Positions 59,162 to 64,000 of a stretch of DNA of 64,000 nt are shown piece after piece (position 1 is the first letter of the stretch; the number at the start of each line of letters is the position of its first letter). The DNA is from Ursus arctos. Its lineage: Eukaryota; Chordata; Mammalia; Carnivora; Ursidae. The notes beneath the pieces are model-generated. The model worked only from the letters and a program-made list of their open reading frames with translations, made no database searches and was not told where the DNA came from. The stretch spans positions 81,449,299 through 81,513,298 of the forward strand of contig NW_026622763.1 in the NCBI RefSeq assembly GCF_023065955.2, written 5' to 3'. The translations under genes were made by a program, and so were the position numbers.

Positions 59162-62100
59162 ACACAATGGGAATGTATTTAAACTATTGAAAAGGGGCTC
59201 ACAATTCTTGAAGGTCCAATACTGGCTTGGACTGAAATAATGATCTCTGAGGCTCAGGCAGTTTACCTGCAAATTGAGGAGGGGGAAAAGGGATTGTAAT
59301 GAGGTGTCCCATGGTCTTCAAATTCTAATATTTGTAAAATTCTGGTTCTATGAAGAGGGAGCATAAAGAAGAGATGATGGAAGCAAAAGCAGAAGGAAAA
59401 ATTAGGCAGATGCATCTTGGGTAGGAAGACAAAGGGTTTTTTGCATTCTGCTTCTCTTTCATAGGAAAACTGTGCAAGGACATTTTAAGTCCGCATGTCT
59501 GTTTTTCTTTTCTCTTCTTTTCTTTTCCTTCCTTCCTTGAAATATTTTTTTCAGAAATATTTTAACAGTAAGCTAATTCACACAGTAAAATAGTTATTAG
59601 CTTAAAAAGTAATTAATATGTATGTTAACAAGACAATGACCCTGGACCTTTACTTAGCACTCAAGTTTTTGAAAAGAAAAAAAAAAAGGAAAAGGAATTG
59701 GGGATTAGAGAAAAGAAGGAGGAACCCTCAGCATCAAGTATTTCAAAGAAATGGCTTTTTTAAACAGGAAAGGAACGACCCTGAAATTCACCATCTGGTC
59801 AACCTAAGTGATATCCTTAGTAATATAAGGGAGCCAATATAAAATAATAAATTTTTTTAAATACCTCTAATGTAAAACGGCATCCTGAAAGCATTAGAAA
59901 ATGAAGGCCAAGTGCCTTGCTGGCAGTATTTGCGTGCCAAGGATAGGAAGAAAGCAAATTACTTGATTCTCAGGAAAGTACTTTATTATAATGCCCTGGA
60001 GTTCTTCACACAAAAGCATCACTTCCTCTGTGAAACAAGTCATATAAAATTCACCTCAACAAAAAATACGCCGTTAAAGCAATTAATGGGATTCTGTACA
60101 ACATGCCTCTATGGCAGACTAAGAAACTTCCTACGTGTTTTTCTTCCTCAAAAAGGAGTTTTTCCCACCACTGACCAGTTAGGTCTCCGGGAGTGACAGA
60201 AGAAACCCTGACAATAGCAGCCCTTTGGTAATGAGGGCTATCTGACCAAAAAATACTTTTTGTTTGGTATTGTCCCATTTTGCTCTCACTTAGACCAAGA
60301 AGAGCCTACAAGCTCGGGAAACTCAGTTTCCAAATTGGAAAATGTTGCAAATACCAATAAGGCATGAACATGCTCTGGAGAACTGCTCAGCCCAGGCGGG
60401 GAGAGGGGTAAACCAGATGGTCTTTTCCATCCCAGATTTCAAAGATCTGCAACAGAACCTGGATGACTAGGAGAAATTCAGATGCAATTTGGAAGCTGCT
60501 CTATAAAACAGAATCCCAAACAAAGACATCCAACAAGGCAGAGAAACCTAAGACACGATGAAAATGAATTCTGGGTGAGAGTATAAAGCAATCCAGCTTG
60601 AGACTAGGGTGGAAAGATAAAGGTTGTTTCCAAATCACAGCGTTTTGGAGGGGAAGGTGCCCCAGAGAGCCGCCAGCCTAGCGCTCACAAATCCAAACGT
60701 ATGCTCACCAGGTCCGAGATCAGAAATGAAGCTAGGCAGAAATAATGGGGACAAGGTTAATTGATGAGTACATAATCTGTCTAAAAGCATTCAAATTAAA
60801 AAGAAAACTGAAATACGTATGCTGGCCAAATAAAACACCTCTTCAAGCCAGTTCAGCCTAGGAGCTTCCTGTTTGTGTCCCTGATAATCTAACTCTTCCT
60901 AGTTCTACCCTAAGGTAAACTCTGGGCCAGAAGGCAAGAGATCACATCATTTGATGAGAAGCACAAAATAGTGGGTATATGTGGCAGAGCCAAAATGGGA
61001 GGGTTATGTTACACACTGAGATGATGTTAAATAGAAAAAAATTAAATGATATTAAAGCAAAAATCCTCTGCATGTCTTTGGTTCAGGTATACTAAGTTCA
61101 CATGAGAACAAATTATCATCTAGTTAAACACAAAGCTTCTGAGAACTGGAGAAGATGTGTGTAGAGAGAAGTTGTACAAAACAAAACAAAACAAAACACC
61201 ACCTAAGTAATCAGAGAGTCAGATAGTTAAATCTGTAGTTAAATTCGTCACAATGGCCTTGGATTAGATATGGCAAGTGGAGCTCCTGTCTTCCATTTTC
61301 TAGGCAGAAAAATCGGGGTACTTAGAACCCTTACAGCTTGTTTTTTAAAATACATTTTTTTAAAGTTACATGTTCAAGTTTCCTTCTAGATACTTCTCAA
61401 GAGCAAGATAAGAAAAATTCTTTCCATTCCTGGTATTGGTTGATGTAGAGTTAAAAAAAAGAAATGGGTAAGTTTAGGACCTTTTTAAAAAATAAAATTC
61501 CAGGAAAAAGATCTCATTGATATGTTAAGTGGTGTGAAGACTTCCCAGGAAATCTAGGAAGTGGGGAGAAGGATAAGGACATTCTCCCTTGGGATAGCTG
61601 GAAGCAGGTTAGACAAAGAACTGGAAATGTTCTTTCCAGGAGCCCCCCTCCTGCCAGCCAATGGGACCCTCCTCCCCTGGTTTCTATGTATCAAAGAAAA
61701 CACAAATACACACACTGGAATGCAGTCCGTGCACCGGGCTGGCATCTCTGAAATAAATCTCTCCATAGGTGCTGGGCTAAACCTTCAATATGAGGAAATA
61801 ATCTTTGAGTTTTATAGCAGCATATGCATGATTCTTCCCCCTCCCCCATAAAACTCCCAACACGAACAACCACATCAAATTATTGCTTTTCAGAGGCCAA
61901 TTCAAAAACGCCCTACTTTATCACAGAAAGAATATTCCTTGTGTATGTGAGTGCTTCCATTATGTCTTATTTGAAGGAGGAAAATGAAATAAAAATCCTA
62001 TCTGAGATATTTATAGATCTCATAAAACCTGATTCACTCTCATAAGCTGCTATAAGCTCAGTCATCAGGTAAGGCAGAAATGGCAGGTGTAGTAACCAGC

Positions 62101-62534
62101 ACTGTATTATGTTATATATGCCTAATTCTGGCTCTTAAAAAAAATAACCACACGCTGGAAAAACTTAAGAGAAGTAAGTCATAAGTAAGACTGGAGAGAA
62201 AGAAAGGGGAATGGGTTGGAAATGTACATGAGCGGGCCAACCAAATTCCAGCATGTCACATAGGCCCAGTTTCAGGGGACAATGGATATTGCTAGTCTCT
62301 CCCCAGTTCTAAGTACAAGTGACTTCATAAGAGCTTCCCCTGTGGGATGGATAAAGGAATACCATGCCCAATGCCCAGACCTCTCTCCTGCCCTGTTTCC
62401 GTCATTCACCTTCTCTTAGACACTCCAGGATCACTGGTGTCTTAGATCAGTGATACCATTTAGAAAAAGAGCATTGTGCCACTTTGCACTGTTACTGAGG
62501 AGAGGAAAGATAGTTGAAAATGGAGAAGAAATGA
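59162..62534. other. Intron 1, unannotated AT-rich block
   Basis: 3.4 kb without a recognised transposon except a short (AAAAC)n. Open frames are short and unrecognised. Confidence 0.4.
61176..61198 (+). repeat. (AAAAC)n short microsatellite
   Basis: Four ACAAA-type pentamer units in a row. Confidence 0.85.
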
Positions 62535-62840
62535 GCATTTTTAAAGTGGATGCTAAATGCCAACATTGGGCCAGAGAGCCAACATGCCTGCCCTTATTAA
62601 CTCCATTCCACAGATGATAGAATGAGGTTCAGAGATATCGTCTCAAGGTTTCAGCTCTGCCTTATTCCAAAACCTCCATGTAATTTGCCTACCACCAAAC
62701 ACTGTGACCCAAAGGAGACAGAGCATAGTCCAGTCCTCTTACAGATGAGAAAACCAAGACCCAGGAAGAAGACAGAGCAGAGAATTGTTTAAATCCATAC
62801 AGGGCCATCAGTTGCCAGACCATAACCTTTAGCTTCTGCC
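62535..62840 (-). mobile_element. MIR-like ancient SINE(s), reverse
   Basis: CATTCCACAGATGATAGAAT with GAGGTTCAGAGATATCG, and again CAGATGAGAAAACCAAGACC at about 62743, suggest one or two reversed MIR-like copies side by side. Confidence 0.5.
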
Positions 62841-62884
62841 CTGGTGTCTCCTATCTCACCAAGCGTCAGTATAAATGTGAAAAA

Positions 62885-63060
62885 TTAGTGCTGAACAGAC
62901 TGCCTGGGTTTGGATCCTGCCTCAACCACTTCCAATTTGCGTGACTTTAGGCTTGCAAGCCATTTAATACCTCCAACCTCAACGTCTCCATCTGTAAAAT
63001 GGAGATGTGCAGAATCTGTATCTCACAGGGTTGGGAGGATTAAATAAAATGCTGCATAGG
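62885..63060 (+). mobile_element. MIR SINE
   Basis: GACTGCCTGGGTTTGGATCC, TTGCGTGACTTTAGGC, TCTCCATCTGTAAAATGGAG and CACAGGGTTGGGAGGATTAA are MIR landmarks in order. Confidence 0.88.
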
Positions 63061-64000
63061 AGGAGTTCAAATGAGATCCCCTTCAGGGAGTCTTTGACAT
63101 GTATTAGATATCATTACAATGCTTGTTCTGCCGACGGAAGAGTCGCCAAGCAGAAAGAGGGAAGAGGAAGTGCTCCGTGGATACTGCTTTTGCAACTCCT
63201 TGGCTTTGCAGCTACGAGAAGACAACTTGCTTAATCTTCCTCGGCTTCAATTTTCTCACCTCCAAGTGGGAAATTCTGTAATATCTGCCTGCTCCTTAGT
63301 TACAGAAAGAATGTGCTAATGACAAGAGACCATGAGCAAAACACCCGGAGCCCTTCTGAACCAACGCTTAATACAGATGCTCGTTAGACTGTCCCAAGCA
63401 AACAGGAAAATCCCCATCATGGAGGAAATGATCTCTTGGTCCATACTAAAAAAAAAAAAAAAAAAAAAAAAACCAAAAAACAAGAACCTTGATGTAAAGA
63501 GGCAAATGCACAGGTAAGGGTTGAACAATCTTAGAACACAGAAGTGAAGCCAGCGACTCAGTCTGCCGTTCACCGCATGTCGGGTGGCTCACACACAGCC
63601 TCTCACAACAGACCCCTTCTCCCACCGGAGGCGGGAACTGGGCTCTATGAACAGGGTCTGCAGTGGTCATCTGAACAAACACCAAAAGCTCAAAAGGTAT
63701 GGGGTAGGGGGAATCTATTTCCACTCCTTTGTACGCTGACAAATTTGCCGCCTCTCCAAAAATAAGAGGCAGCACTGTGACCACCCCATTGAATTCCTGC
63801 TAACTGAGCTCCGGAAGGTGAGCCTGCGAGCAGGGTCAGGAGCAGGCAGGCACTCCCTTGCACAGCCACTGCTCCACAGCTAATTGCCGTTTTCACAGCT
63901 GGGTTGAGCTTTCCAAAAGGCATCCTTCAACCCTAAGCTCTGAGCTCCTCTCCTGATGTTCTTTCTTGCCAACCATACCCCCATCAAAGACAGTTTATAG
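63061..64000. other. Intron 1, right end of window
   Basis: Poly-A run at 63447 and overlapping short frames. No sign of KLF7 exon 1 or a CpG island. Confidence 0.45.
63447..63472 (+). repeat. Poly-A run of about 25
   Basis: Uninterrupted A run followed by CCAAAAAAC. I see no SINE, L1 or coding body before it, so its origin is unclear. Confidence 0.9.

Larger units (their letters stand above)
30027..64000 (-). other. KLF7: KLF7 intron 1 (partial, 5' part runs off the right edge)
   Basis: All sequence right of the acceptor is upstream of exon 2 on the gene's strand. The first coding exon (MDVLASYS...) and the GC-rich promoter island expected near it were not seen up to 64000, so intron 1 is at least 34 kb. 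It is denser in retrotransposons than the intron 2 side. Confidence 0.85.

Noticed and set aside
63332..63517. Possible retrocopy: open frame ending in a 25-A run
   Set aside because: The sequence before the A run has no recognisable parent gene, polyadenylation signal or target-site duplication. The lysines in the frame come from the A run itself.
1..64000. KLF7 exon 1, exons for zinc fingers 2-3, tRNA, rRNA or small nuclear RNA genes, CRISPR arrays
   Set aside because: I looked for each on both strands and found none. CRISPR is not expected in a mammalian genome, and the direct repeats here are microsatellites.

Overview
This window reads as nuclear DNA of a carnivoran mammal, most likely an arctoid caniform such as a bear, panda or pinniped. 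The main evidence is nine copies of the carnivore tRNA-Lys-derived SINE (SINEC/CAN-SINE). Several carry the head 'CTGGGTGGCTCAGTCGTTAA' and the TAAATAAATAAAATCTTT tail typical of caniform copies. Two young L1 3' ends of carnivore type are also present, with only old mammal-wide repeats (L2, MIR, MER5A, old L1M) beneath them. Species-level assignment is inference.

One protein-coding gene is supported, and only one of its exons lies here. Exon 2 of KLF7 (Kruppel-like factor 7) is on the minus strand at 29396-30026. It encodes residues 35-244 and the first base of codon 245 in the usual 302-residue numbering: the acidic/serine-rich regulatory region, an alanine-rich stretch and the complete first C2H2 zinc finger. 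Splice signals flank it on both sides. Because the gene runs leftward, everything right of the exon (30027-64000) is intron 1 and everything left (1-29395) is intron 2. I did not find exon 1 (N-terminal 34 residues) or the exons for zinc fingers 2 and 3; they should lie beyond the two window edges.

Intron 2 side (1-29.4 kb): a 73-bp-arm inverted repeat (2.3-2.5 kb), a diverged 0.3-kb direct duplication (3.9 and 7.8 kb), two SINEs, a perfect 23-bp hairpin (10.05 kb), two CpG-rich clusters (12.9-13.8 kb), a MER5A copy, and a tandemly duplicated module at 19.5-19.75 kb. Each unit of that module has an identical 12-mer and an RFX/X-box-like motif. No SINE lies between 11.95 and 34.5 kb, an interval that includes exon 2, the CpG clusters and the duplicated module.

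Intron 1 side (30-64 kb): this half is richer in insertions. It holds an L1 3' end, an old 1.5-kb L1M body split by two SINEs, an L1 with a 5' inversion (twin-priming signature) and target-site duplications, five further SINEs, a second young L1 3' end and many microsatellites.

I saw no tRNA, rRNA, CRISPR array or second gene. No new multi-gene system is evident; the strongest leads are candidate cis-regulatory elements and unusual local rearrangements.
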